Shown: piece by piece, positions 1 through 5,734 of the stretch
Layout of the letters: each line of letters starts with the position of its first letter
How positions within the stretch are numbered: the stretch's first letter is position 1
Assembly (NCBI GenBank): GCA_024653865.1
Contig: JANLHD010000073.1
Coordinates: 1 to 7,638, forward strand
DNA length: 7,638 nucleotides
Origin: an archaeon
Lineage (GTDB): Archaea; Iainarchaeota; Iainarchaeia; Iainarchaeales; Iainarchaeaceae
Reading direction: 5' to 3'
Notes under the pieces: generated by a model
What the model saw: only the letters and a program-made list of their open reading frames with translations
The model's database searches: none
What the model was told of the DNA's origin: nothing
Translations under genes and position numbers: made by a program

Positions 1-875
1 CCCATGGCATAGATTGCGTCGGGCTTTTTCTTCAAATCCTGCGCGGTCCCGAGTTCGAAGAGATTAGCCGTCGCAATCCCAATGCCGGTGTAATACTCGT
101 GGAAGTACAAATGAATTATGAGTTCGCCGACCTTTGCGGGAAAGCAAAGCCACTGCTTTTCATTGAGCCTTGCCCCATCAAGCGGATTGGAATCAACGAC
201 CTCAAACATCCCCTTCCTCTTGTTCATGGGCGGGTCAATTATGAGAGGCGGGTGGATGAGAACCTGGCTAATAATCGGAATCTTATCAAGGGATTTGTAT
301 TCTTTGGGAAGCAAAGTGTCCTTTTGCGCGGCGATTATTCCAACCTGGAAACCCGCCGGAACCTGCCTGAAAATAATCGGGTGTTCGCCCGTAATGTTCT
401 CGCGAATGTCCCTGTACAAGCCCCTGAATTGGTGGTTAAGCGTCTCGATTGTGTCATGGAAAACCGTGTAGGGCTTTTTGTCAATGTCCTCTTCCCTCGC
501 GCTATGCGCATTCGAGTGCAAAACCAAATACCGCTCAAAGCTCCTCCAATAATTGTACAAGTGCTCCACGAACTGGTCGAGCAAATAGCTGTCCGCGAAA
601 TATTTTTGCATCTCAGGGTGCTTTTGAACCAAATCCGCCCTCTTCATTTTTGAGAGCAAAACAAGCAATTTAACCGCCGCCTCAATCTGCTCCTTCTCGC
701 CCTTCTCGGGAAAAACACCCAAAAGTTCGGAACCTGGCTTTCGTAGGAACCTGACGTATTTAGTCACAATTTCCCCGAAGAGCTCGCTCTCGAGCATCAC
801 TCCCCTGTCGTTCCAGTCAAGCCTGCTGGTGCGGATTATTGCCTGCTTTCCGTGGAAAGAAAAAGTGCTCGGCAT
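1..875 (-). CDS. Unrecognised protein, N-terminal part (C-terminus beyond window)
   Basis: Open frame running from an ATG at 873-875 to the window edge without a stop; 291 complete residues are visible. An in-frame TAA lies two codons upstream of this ATG, so no longer N-terminus is possible. G/C-rich third positions and a smooth soluble-protein composition argue for real coding. The protein starts MPSTFSFHGK. Residues about 60-125 are strongly helical with charged and aromatic residues (HLYNYWRSFERYLVLHS near 105-121). Residues 165-270 look like alternating strands, with the conspicuous runs IHPPLIIDPP (207-216) and YFHEYYTGIGIATANLFELG (257-276). No signal peptide or membrane segment is seen, so it is probably cytoplasmic. 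I cannot assign a family and propose no function. It lies 67 bases downstream of aroC in the same direction, but a TATA-like box in that gap suggests separate, leaderless transcription. Confidence 0.85.
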   Translation of the reverse strand, partial: MPSTFSFHGKQAIIRTSRLDWNDRGVMLESELFGEIVTKYVRFLRKPGSELLGVFPEKGEKEQIEAAVKLLVLLSKMKRADLVQKHPEMQKYFADSYLLDQFVEHLYNYWRSFERYLVLHSNAHSAREEDIDKKPYTVFHDTIETLNHQFRGLYRDIRENITGEHPIIFRQVPAGFQVGIIAAQKDTLLPKEYKSLDKIPIISQVLIHPPLIIDPPMNKRKGMFEVVDSNPLDGARLNEKQWLCFPAKVGELIIHLYFHEYYTGIGIATANLFELGTAQDLKKKPDAIYAM

Positions 876-896
876 GACTTAGAAAAGCCCCGTAGC

Positions 897-910
897 CTTT
901 TTAATCGGTT
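897..910 (-). promoter_or_regulatory. Possible archaeal TATA/BRE promoter, leaderless
   Basis: On the minus strand this reads AACCGATTAAAAAG: a TTAAAAA box (898-904) preceded by a weak purine-rich BRE-like stretch. The box centre is about 26 nt from the ATG at 875, the spacing expected between an archaeal TATA box and the transcription start, so the transcript would begin at or near the A of the start codon. No good Shine-Dalgarno site precedes that ATG, which agrees with a leaderless message. The match is short and could be chance. The rest of the 876-942 spacer shows no other site and no T-run terminator after aroC. Confidence 0.35.
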
Positions 911-942
911 CGCGCGGTTAACGGATCGAAAGTTCCAAAGGG

Positions 943-2016
943 CTATTTGCTCGCATTGCGAGCCTTTGCAATCAAATAAAGGTCCATCAAAACGCACGCA
1001 ACCATTGCCTCGGCAACCGGAACAGCTCTTGGGCACAGGCACGGGTCATGCCTTCCCTCAACCTTCAAATTTACGTTCCTGCCCTTTTTTGAAACGGTTT
1101 TCTGCTCCTTCGCAATCGAGGAAGCGGGCTTTATTGCAATGCGCACCACAATGTCCTCGCCGCTGCTTATCCCTCCAATTACCCCGCCGGAATTGTTTGT
1201 GGAAAAAACCGTTTTTCCCTTCACAACGCGCATTTGGTCGTTGTGCTTTGAACCCCTCATTTGTGTGGACGCAAATCCCGAGCCAATCTCAACACCCTTG
1301 ACCGCATTAATGCCCATAAGCGCGTTCGCGAGTGCGGAATCAAGCTTGTAATAAATCGGCTCCCCAAGCCCCGCAGGAACGCCCTTTGCAATTACCTCCA
1401 CAACTCCGCCAACCGAATCCCCCTCTTCCTTTGCGGCGAGAATAGCTTCCTCCATTTTTTTTGCCGCATCCAAATCCGGCGCGCGCACAATGTTTTTTTC
1501 AATGGCCTTAAAATCGGTTTTTTTTGCGCAAATTCCCGCAACCTCGCGCGTGAATCCGGTTATGGCGATCCCTTTTTGTGCGAGAAATTTTTTTGCGATT
1601 GCCCCCGCGCAAACGCGCATTGCGGTTTCGCGCGCACTACTGCGCCCACCGCCGCGAAAATCCCTCACGCCGTATTTTTGCTCGTACGTGAAGTCCGCGT
1701 GCCCCGGCCTGAAATTATCCTTAATGTTCGAGTAATCCTTGCTTTTGGCGTCATTGTTGAATATGAGCATCCCCATTGGTGCGCCGGTTGTTTTTCCCTC
1801 AAATAACCCGGAAATTATTTCAACTTTGTCCTCTTCCTTTCTTTGAGTTGTGATTTTGGACTGCCCCGGCTTTCTGCGGTCGAGCTCTTTTTGCACGTCT
1901 GATTCGGAAATTTTCAGCCCTGCGGGAACCCCGTCGACCACGACCCCTATTGCCCTGCCGTGGCTCTCGCCAAAGGTCGTGAAAGAAAATATTTTTCCAA
2001 AAGAATTGAAGCCCAT
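943..2016 (-). CDS. aroC: Chorismate synthase
   Basis: Converts 5-enolpyruvylshikimate 3-phosphate to chorismate, the last step of the shikimate pathway; the family needs reduced FMN. The 357 residues match the usual family length. Family signatures appear in order: FGESHG (15-20, with the first conserved histidine), RPGHAD (103-108), RGGGRSSARET (121-131), GINAVKGVEIGSGF (235-248), NNSGGVIGGISSG (274-286) and GRHDPCLCPRAVPVAEAM (321-338, with the second conserved histidine at 323). All expected key residues are present, so it should be active. Start ATG at 2014-2016 is supported by the GGTG site at 2022-2025 and by the typical N-terminus ending in FGESHG at residue 20. It is the last pathway gene of the operon, separated by 33 bases from the GNAT-like gene upstream. 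Whether this lineage uses a monofunctional (external flavin reductase) or bifunctional form cannot be told from sequence. Confidence 0.97.
   Translation of the reverse strand: MGFNSFGKIFSFTTFGESHGRAIGVVVDGVPAGLKISESDVQKELDRRKPGQSKITTQRKEEDKVEIISGLFEGKTTGAPMGMLIFNNDAKSKDYSNIKDNFRPGHADFTYEQKYGVRDFRGGGRSSARETAMRVCAGAIAKKFLAQKGIAITGFTREVAGICAKKTDFKAIEKNIVRAPDLDAAKKMEEAILAAKEEGDSVGGVVEVIAKGVPAGLGEPIYYKLDSALANALMGINAVKGVEIGSGFASTQMRGSKHNDQMRVVKGKTVFSTNNSGGVIGGISSGEDIVVRIAIKPASSIAKEQKTVSKKGRNVNLKVEGRHDPCLCPRAVPVAEAMVACVLMDLYLIAKARNASK
949..963 (-). other. Perfect inverted repeat at the 3' end of aroC
   Basis: GCTCGC (949-954) and GCGAGC (958-963) form a perfect 6-bp, G/C-rich stem with a 3-nt loop, inside the last codons of aroC (residues A-R-N-A-S) and 3 nt before its TAG stop. 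On the message this could be a 3'-end stabilising hairpin or a transcription pause. No U-run follows it on the minus strand, so it is not a classical intrinsic terminator. A stem of this size can arise by chance in G/C-rich coding DNA. Confidence 0.25.
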
Positions 2017-2021
2017 AATTA

Positions 2022-2025
2022 CACC
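2022..2025 (-). promoter_or_regulatory. Ribosome binding site of aroC
   Basis: Minus-strand GGTG, 5 nt before the ATG at 2016. It complements the ACCUCC-type 3' end of archaeal 16S rRNA and fixes the start. The site lies in the 33-base spacer after the GNAT-like gene; no promoter-like box is evident there. Confidence 0.55.
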
Positions 2026-2049
2026 ATCGTCTTTGTGTTACTTAAACAT

Positions 2050-2469
2050 TTACTTCAGGTCTAACTCGAATATTTCCCTGTTCTCCACTTTTCCTAAATG
2101 CCGCCATCCTCTTTTTTTGTAGCTGTTTATTAGGTTCGGGTGGCTTGTTTCGCTAAAGATTGCCCTCAATCCGATAGCCTTTGCCACATTTATTGATGCC
2201 TCCAATAAATCGCTTCTTATGCCGCGACCCTGGTACTCTTCGGGAACTTCAGTCATTATTTCTCCCCTGTTGCCTGGATGAATAAGCAATTGCAAAGTCC
2301 CCTTTTGCCCCCCAGCGCCTCCGTCAAACATCCATGTATTGAGCCTGGAATTAAATGTAATCCTTGAACCTGCAATTATCGTGTGCAGATTATCGCCCGA
2401 CTTAACGTGCTTCAAAGGCACTTTGGATCGGGCGCCTGGTTTTAATGGAATGCGTTTGTTCCTTATCAT
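2050..2469 (-). CDS. GNAT-like N-acetyltransferase
   Basis: A 139-residue cytoplasmic protein whose C-terminal half looks like a GNAT fold. Residues 71-90 carry the acetyl-CoA pyrophosphate-binding pattern (strand IMTEV, then PEEYQGRGI at 76-84, then a helix to about 99). A strand LRAIFSET (101-108) follows, then SYKKRGW (117-123), which resembles the common GNAT motif-B segment. The N-terminal 70 residues contain likely beta strands (HTIIAGSRITF, GTLQLLI) and a basic start. Substrate unknown; the family acetylates amines on small molecules, proteins or RNA. Start ATG at 2467-2469 has a TGA stop codon directly before it in frame, so it is the first possible start; the ribosome site is weak (GGGCTGAT). 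It lies 29 bases after aroE and 33 before aroC. Hand-counted G+C in two 60-base lines was 42-43%, below the aro genes, suggesting later insertion. No known shikimate-pathway step needs it. Confidence 0.75.
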   Translation of the reverse strand: MIRNKRIPLKPGARSKVPLKHVKSGDNLHTIIAGSRITFNSRLNTWMFDGGAGGQKGTLQLLIHPGNRGEIMTEVPEEYQGRGIRSDLLEASINVAKAIGLRAIFSETSHPNLINSYKKRGWRHLGKVENREIFELDLK

Positions 2470-2498
2470 TCAAATCAGCCCAAATGGTTTCTTACTCA

Positions 2499-3308
2499 TC
2501 ATCTAATTGCCCTCCTCATTGCGTCCCTGGGCGCCTTTTTTCCCGTGAAAAGCTCAAAAGATGCAAAGCCCTGTCCCAAAAGCATTTCAAGCCCCTCTAT
2601 TGTTCTGCACCCGCGCCTCTTTGCCTCCTTCAAAAGCACGGTGTCTCGCGGCTCGTAAACAAGGTCGAACACAACGAGCTTTTTGTGCAAAAGGTTTGGA
2701 GCAATCGGTGTTTGGCGCGCATTCGGTTCCATTCCAACGGGCGTTGCATTGATGAGAACATCGAATTCTTCGAGCGATTTGATTTCAGAAAGCGCAACGC
2801 TTGAATGCCCGATTGTTTTCGCCAGTTTTCTTGCGGAAAGAGTGTTGCGCGAAGAAACCGTGATTTTTGTCCCTTCCTTTTCAAGGGCAAAGCAAATCGC
2901 CTTCGCAGCGCCCCCAGAACCTAGCATTAGGATTTTTTTTCCGCGCAAATCAATTTGGGTTTTGAGCGCACTCACCGCGCCCTCGCCATCGGTATTGTAT
3001 CCTGTGAGCCTGCCGTTCGAATTCACCACCGTATTAACCGCGCCGATCCTGCGCGCCGAATCATCCATGCGGTCAAGCAGCGGAATTATTTCCTCCTTGA
3101 ACGGCATTGTCACATTAAATCCAAGAGCCCCGAGCTGCCTCAACGCCTCCACGGTTTTTTTCAGGTTCTCTGGCTCGAACGCGAGGTAAACCATGTTCAA
3201 TCCAAGTTCCGAAAACCCCGCATTGTGCATTGCAGGGCTCCTTGAGTGCCGCGATGGCTTTCCTATTACGCAGAGCAACTGTGTTTTTGAATTAATTTGA
3301 AGTGGCAT
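2499..3308 (-). CDS. aroE: Shikimate dehydrogenase (NADP+)
   Basis: Reduces 3-dehydroshikimate to shikimate with NADPH. With the ATG at 3306-3308 it has 269 residues, normal for the family. N-terminal substrate domain: SRSPAMHN (22-29), NVTMPFK (65-71, catalytic lysine 71) and NTDGEG (105-110, catalytic aspartate 107). Nucleotide domain: GSGGAAKA (130-137, glycine-rich loop), SSRNT (about 152-156, the basic clamp region for NADP), NATPVGM (187-193), and GLEMLLGQG (239-247) with the conserved substrate-contacting glutamine. I prefer this ATG to a TTG nine bases upstream because GAGGAG at 3319-3324 lies 10 nt before it but would abut the TTG. The start overlaps the 3' end of the membrane-protein gene by 17 nt, so translation is probably coupled. 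An A8 run occurs at 2933-2940 in the G-K-K segment before the nucleotide-binding loop. The frame is intact. Confidence 0.96.
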   Translation of the reverse strand: MPLQINSKTQLLCVIGKPSRHSRSPAMHNAGFSELGLNMVYLAFEPENLKKTVEALRQLGALGFNVTMPFKEEIIPLLDRMDDSARRIGAVNTVVNSNGRLTGYNTDGEGAVSALKTQIDLRGKKILMLGSGGAAKAICFALEKEGTKITVSSRNTLSARKLAKTIGHSSVALSEIKSLEEFDVLINATPVGMEPNARQTPIAPNLLHKKLVVFDLVYEPRDTVLLKEAKRRGCRTIEGLEMLLGQGFASFELFTGKKAPRDAMRRAIR

Positions 3309-3936
3309 TAAGAGCAATCTCCTCTTTGTTTTTTTCGAAAAAAACTTTTTTCATTGCGAGTCCAATAATTATTACAAGAATGATTCCCATATTTATCGAA
3401 ACCATTGCAAGCGGCAGTTTAAATTCTGCAATAGTTCCGAAAAGAAATGTGTAAAGGAAATACACGAGATTTGCCGGTATTATAGCAAGGTAAAACAGGT
3501 AACTCTCTCCTTTTAGAACTGTCAGATATGCGTTTGAGCCGATTCTTTGCTCTCCAAGAATATCTCTTGCAAATATGCCTATCATAAAAATAACAAAAAT
3601 GGCTGGGAGCAATAGGGCAAAATATAGGTTATTTGCCTGTTCTGGAAACTTTGTGAGGAATTCAAATAATCCGTATCCGCCTAAAATCAGCGCTATCAAA
3701 ATTTTTTTGGCAATGCTTGCAGTCGTATGCTCAAGTTTTCGTCTCGTATAAAAACCCGCTGCTACTCCAATTGCTGTGCCTACTGATACTAACGAATTGA
3801 AGAGTAATTCCTGGTTGTTCGAAGCAAAAGAGAGTTCAAAATAAATGTTTATTAACGGAAGTGCGGCCCACATCAAAAATATTGCACCTACTGACAAAAA
3901 AAGTGTCAGGAGTATCTCTAATCTAGATTTTTGCAT
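3292..3936 (-). CDS. Unrecognised polytopic membrane protein in the aro operon
   Basis: A 214-residue integral membrane protein I cannot assign to a family. Hydrophobic segments lie at about 8-32, 45-63, 78-95, 104-124, 146-168 and 174-195, so about six membrane helices, with basic loops (TRRKLEH at 64-70) and a charged C-terminal tail (KKVFFEKNKEE). The start is ATG at 3934-3936: it overlaps the aroD stop as TGATG, and a very strong site AGGGTGAT (3943-3950) sits 6 nt upstream. A longer in-frame start at 4095 would only re-read aroD. The 3' end runs 17 nt into aroE. Hand-counted 60-base lines gave 33, 43 and 35% G+C against 53 and 63% in two aroA-aroK lines, so the gene is compositionally foreign to its neighbours, although membrane proteins are often A/T-rich. 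Transport of a shikimate intermediate or aromatic compound is conceivable from position alone, but no motif supports it. Confidence 0.85.
   Translation of the reverse strand: MQKSRLEILLTLFLSVGAIFLMWAALPLINIYFELSFASNNQELLFNSLVSVGTAIGVAAGFYTRRKLEHTTASIAKKILIALILGGYGLFEFLTKFPEQANNLYFALLLPAIFVIFMIGIFARDILGEQRIGSNAYLTVLKGESYLFYLAIIPANLVYFLYTFLFGTIAEFKLPLAMVSINMGIILVIIIGLAMKKVFFEKNKEEIALNATSN
3319..3324 (-). promoter_or_regulatory. Ribosome binding site of aroE
   Basis: Minus-strand GAGGAG, 10 nt before the ATG at 3308, located inside the last codons of the membrane-protein gene. It decides between the ATG and the upstream in-frame TTG at 3315-3317. Confidence 0.5.
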
Positions 3937-4625
3937 CAAAACATCACCCTTAAGCCGGAATAAATTTTTTTCATCTCCGCAATCGGAATCTGCCCCTCTG
4001 CACTCTCCTTTCCCGCGGAAAGCGAGGCGAATGTCAAATAGCTCCCAAGCGGCAAGCACAAAATGCGCGAGTCCCTGCCAATGTTCCCCATGCAAAACGA
4101 TATGAGCCTCTCGCCCTTCCCCTTCGCATGCTTTAGGAGGGAAAAAATTATTTTGTTGTCATCGTTCGAATTCGCCTTTGTGACGATTTTCAAAATATCG
4201 TGCTTTTGCTTCGACATTTTTTTGAAAACCTTTTCAAGCTCAGCGTACTCCGGAGTGATCCCAAAATAATGCTTTGAAAGAATTATTTTTGCGGGGTAAA
4301 GTTTTTTGTGCAACAAGATTTCATCGCGAAGCTCCTTTTTTGTTTCGAATTCGACGTCAACGTAATCGCAACCGAGCTTCATCGCCCTCTTGAGGACCGA
4401 AATTCTCTTGTTTTCGGAATCATTGAAAAGCCCGCCCTCCTCCTTTCGCCTGCACGTGCAAATCACAGGCCTCTTGCACGCGCCCAGCAGCCTTTTCAAA
4501 TCGGCCTCCGAGAGAGCGGAAAAATAATCAAGCCGAAGCTCAATCACATCGGCATCCTTGTTCGCCTCATCAATTAGCACAAGTGCCTGCTGCATATTTT
4601 TTGCCGCAATCGGGACCGCAATCAT
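3936..4625 (-). CDS. aroD: 3-Dehydroquinate dehydratase, class I
   Basis: Dehydrates 3-dehydroquinate to 3-dehydroshikimate through a Schiff-base lysine. The 229 residues fit the short class I form seen in archaea. Visible signatures: VIELRLDYF (27-35, with E29 and R31 as substrate ligands), PVICTCRRKEEGG (53-65), LSKHYF (116-121, catalytic H119), DILKIVTKA (143-151, Schiff-base K146; the 27-residue H-K spacing equals that of the E. coli enzyme), GRDSRILCLPLGSYLTFASL (183-202, SR for substrate binding) and GQIPI (211-215, conserved Q212). All catalytic residues are present. The ATG at 4623-4625 overlaps the aroB stop as ATGA, so translation is coupled; a GAGG lies in the final aroB codons. 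The stop overlaps the membrane-protein start by one base. Confidence 0.96.
   Translation of the reverse strand: MIAVPIAAKNMQQALVLIDEANKDADVIELRLDYFSALSEADLKRLLGACKRPVICTCRRKEEGGLFNDSENKRISVLKRAMKLGCDYVDVEFETKKELRDEILLHKKLYPAKIILSKHYFGITPEYAELEKVFKKMSKQKHDILKIVTKANSNDDNKIIFSLLKHAKGKGERLISFCMGNIGRDSRILCLPLGSYLTFASLSAGKESAEGQIPIAEMKKIYSGLRVMF
3943..3950 (-). promoter_or_regulatory. Strong archaeal-type ribosome binding site
   Basis: Minus-strand AGGGTGAT, 6 nt before the membrane-protein ATG at 3936 and entirely inside the aroD C-terminal codons. It matches the complement of the archaeal 16S rRNA 3' end (AUCACCUCC) over GGTGAT, is the best ribosome site in the window, and is one of the main reasons for calling the organism an archaeon. 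Confidence 0.7.
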
Positions 4626-5734
4626 TTGACCGCCTCAAGCGCGCTCATGACAATATCGTCGGAAACCGCAACCGCAAAAGAGCCGCCTTGGGAATGCATG
4701 CGCCCAATGCGCGCGGGAAGCGCATAATACGCCTTGCCGTTCTTTGCCTTCTTGTCCTTTTTGGTTGCGGCAATAATGCGCGCGAAAGAGTATTTCTTTT
4801 CCCTTGGGAGACGGACAGGCAAACCGATTTTATGTAGAAGTGAACGTGTTTTTTCAACTTCATCCTCGCCCATAAGCCCCAAAAGCCGCGAAATTTGCGC
4901 CTCGGCAACCATTCCAATGGAAATCGCCTCCCCGTGCCGGAATTTTTTGTACTTTCCCAAAACCTCGATTGCATGGCCAATTGTGTGCCCAAAGTTCACC
5001 ACCTGCCTGTAATTGCCCTCTTTTTCATCCTTTTCAACAACCCTCGCCTTGATTTCGCAGTTTTTCACAATCAAAGTGGCAAGCGTTTTCCTGTCTAGGG
5101 AGAGTATTTTTTTTGTATTCTTCTCAAGGAAAGCAAAGTATTTTGGGTCGGTGAGCACCGCATGCTTCACGACTTCCGCAAGGCCGCTTGCAATCTCCTC
5201 TTTGCCAAGGCCTTCGAGGAACTCGGGGCAAATATACACCCTCTTTGGCTGGGAGAAGGTTCCCGCACTATTTTTTCCGCCCGAGAGGTTAACCCCGGTT
5301 TTTCCCCCGATGCTCGAATCAACCATTGCAAGAAGCGTAGTCGGAACCTGCACAAACCTAATGCCCCTTAGGTAAATGGACGCACAAAATCCCGCAACAT
5401 CCCCCACAATTCCCCCGCCCAGGGCAACCACGCACGATTGCCTGTCAAATCCAAACCCGAGCATTTGTTCCAAAACAAGCGAAACCGTTTTCATGTTCTT
5501 GTTCGCCTCTCCCGCGGGAAAAACCACGAGCTCGGCTTTTGCCCCCGCGCCTTTTATCGAGGAAACCAATTTTTTGCCGAACAATTCAGAAACCCTCGAA
5601 TCCGTGACAACGCAATAGCTTTTCCCGAATCCATCCGCAACGATTTGCTTTCCAAGAGCCGCAGGCGAACACTTGCCTATGAGCAGGTCATAGCTCTCAT
5701 CCACTTTTTTTTGCAATTTTACGCGAACCTTCAA
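4622..5734 (-). CDS. aroB: 3-Dehydroquinate synthase
   Basis: Converts DAHP to 3-dehydroquinate using NAD+ and a divalent metal, the second step of the pathway. The 370 residues are typical. Signatures: FPAGEANKN (72-80), ALGGGIVGD (104-112, nucleotide-binding glycine loop), YLRGIRFVQVPTTLLAMVDS (121-140), GGKTGVN (143-149), and the metal ligands E187 in GLAEVVKHA, H250 in NFGHTIGHA and H267 in HGEA. It is the classical enzyme, not the alternative archaeal AroB' (dehydroquinate synthase II). Start is TTG at 5732-5734, overlapping the aroA-aroK stop as TTGA, with GAGGGG in the last codons of that gene as ribosome site; this gives the normal N-terminus length. The stop overlaps the aroD start as ATGA. 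An A8 run occurs near codons 8-10; the frame is intact. Confidence 0.97.
   Translation of the reverse strand: MKVRVKLQKKVDESYDLLIGKCSPAALGKQIVADGFGKSYCVVTDSRVSELFGKKLVSSIKGAGAKAELVVFPAGEANKNMKTVSLVLEQMLGFGFDRQSCVVALGGGIVGDVAGFCASIYLRGIRFVQVPTTLLAMVDSSIGGKTGVNLSGGKNSAGTFSQPKRVYICPEFLEGLGKEEIASGLAEVVKHAVLTDPKYFAFLEKNTKKILSLDRKTLATLIVKNCEIKARVVEKDEKEGNYRQVVNFGHTIGHAIEVLGKYKKFRHGEAISIGMVAEAQISRLLGLMGEDEVEKTRSLLHKIGLPVRLPREKKYSFARIIAATKKDKKAKNGKAYYALPARIGRMHSQGGSFAVAVSDDIVMSALEAVK

Noticed and set aside
99..653. Plus-strand open frame of 184 codons
   Set aside because: It is antisense to the minus-strand gene at 1-875, which has better codon bias and continues to the window edge; the plus-strand translation looks like no protein and has no ribosome site.
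905..919. CGGTT repeated in the spacer after aroC
   Set aside because: Two copies of a 5-base word (905-910 and 915-919 region) are too short to call an operator or repeat, and they do not form a hairpin.
876..942. Intrinsic terminator after aroC
   Set aside because: No T-run occurs on the minus strand in the spacer; the nearby hairpin at 949-963 lacks a following U tract.
2933..2940. A8 run in aroE (similar run in aroB at 5705-5712) as a programmed frameshift or slippage site
   Set aside because: Both genes are full length in one frame with all motifs, and no stimulatory structure or useful alternate product is visible. They are ordinary lysine codons.
3309..3317. TTG start for aroE, three codons upstream
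   Set aside because: The GAGGAG site would touch the TTG; the ATG at 3308 has 10 nt spacing and gives the usual N-terminus.
3937..4095. N-terminal extension of the membrane-protein frame to an ATG at 4095
   Set aside because: The extension re-reads aroD in another frame, is not hydrophobic, and has no ribosome site, whereas ATG 3936 has a near-perfect one.
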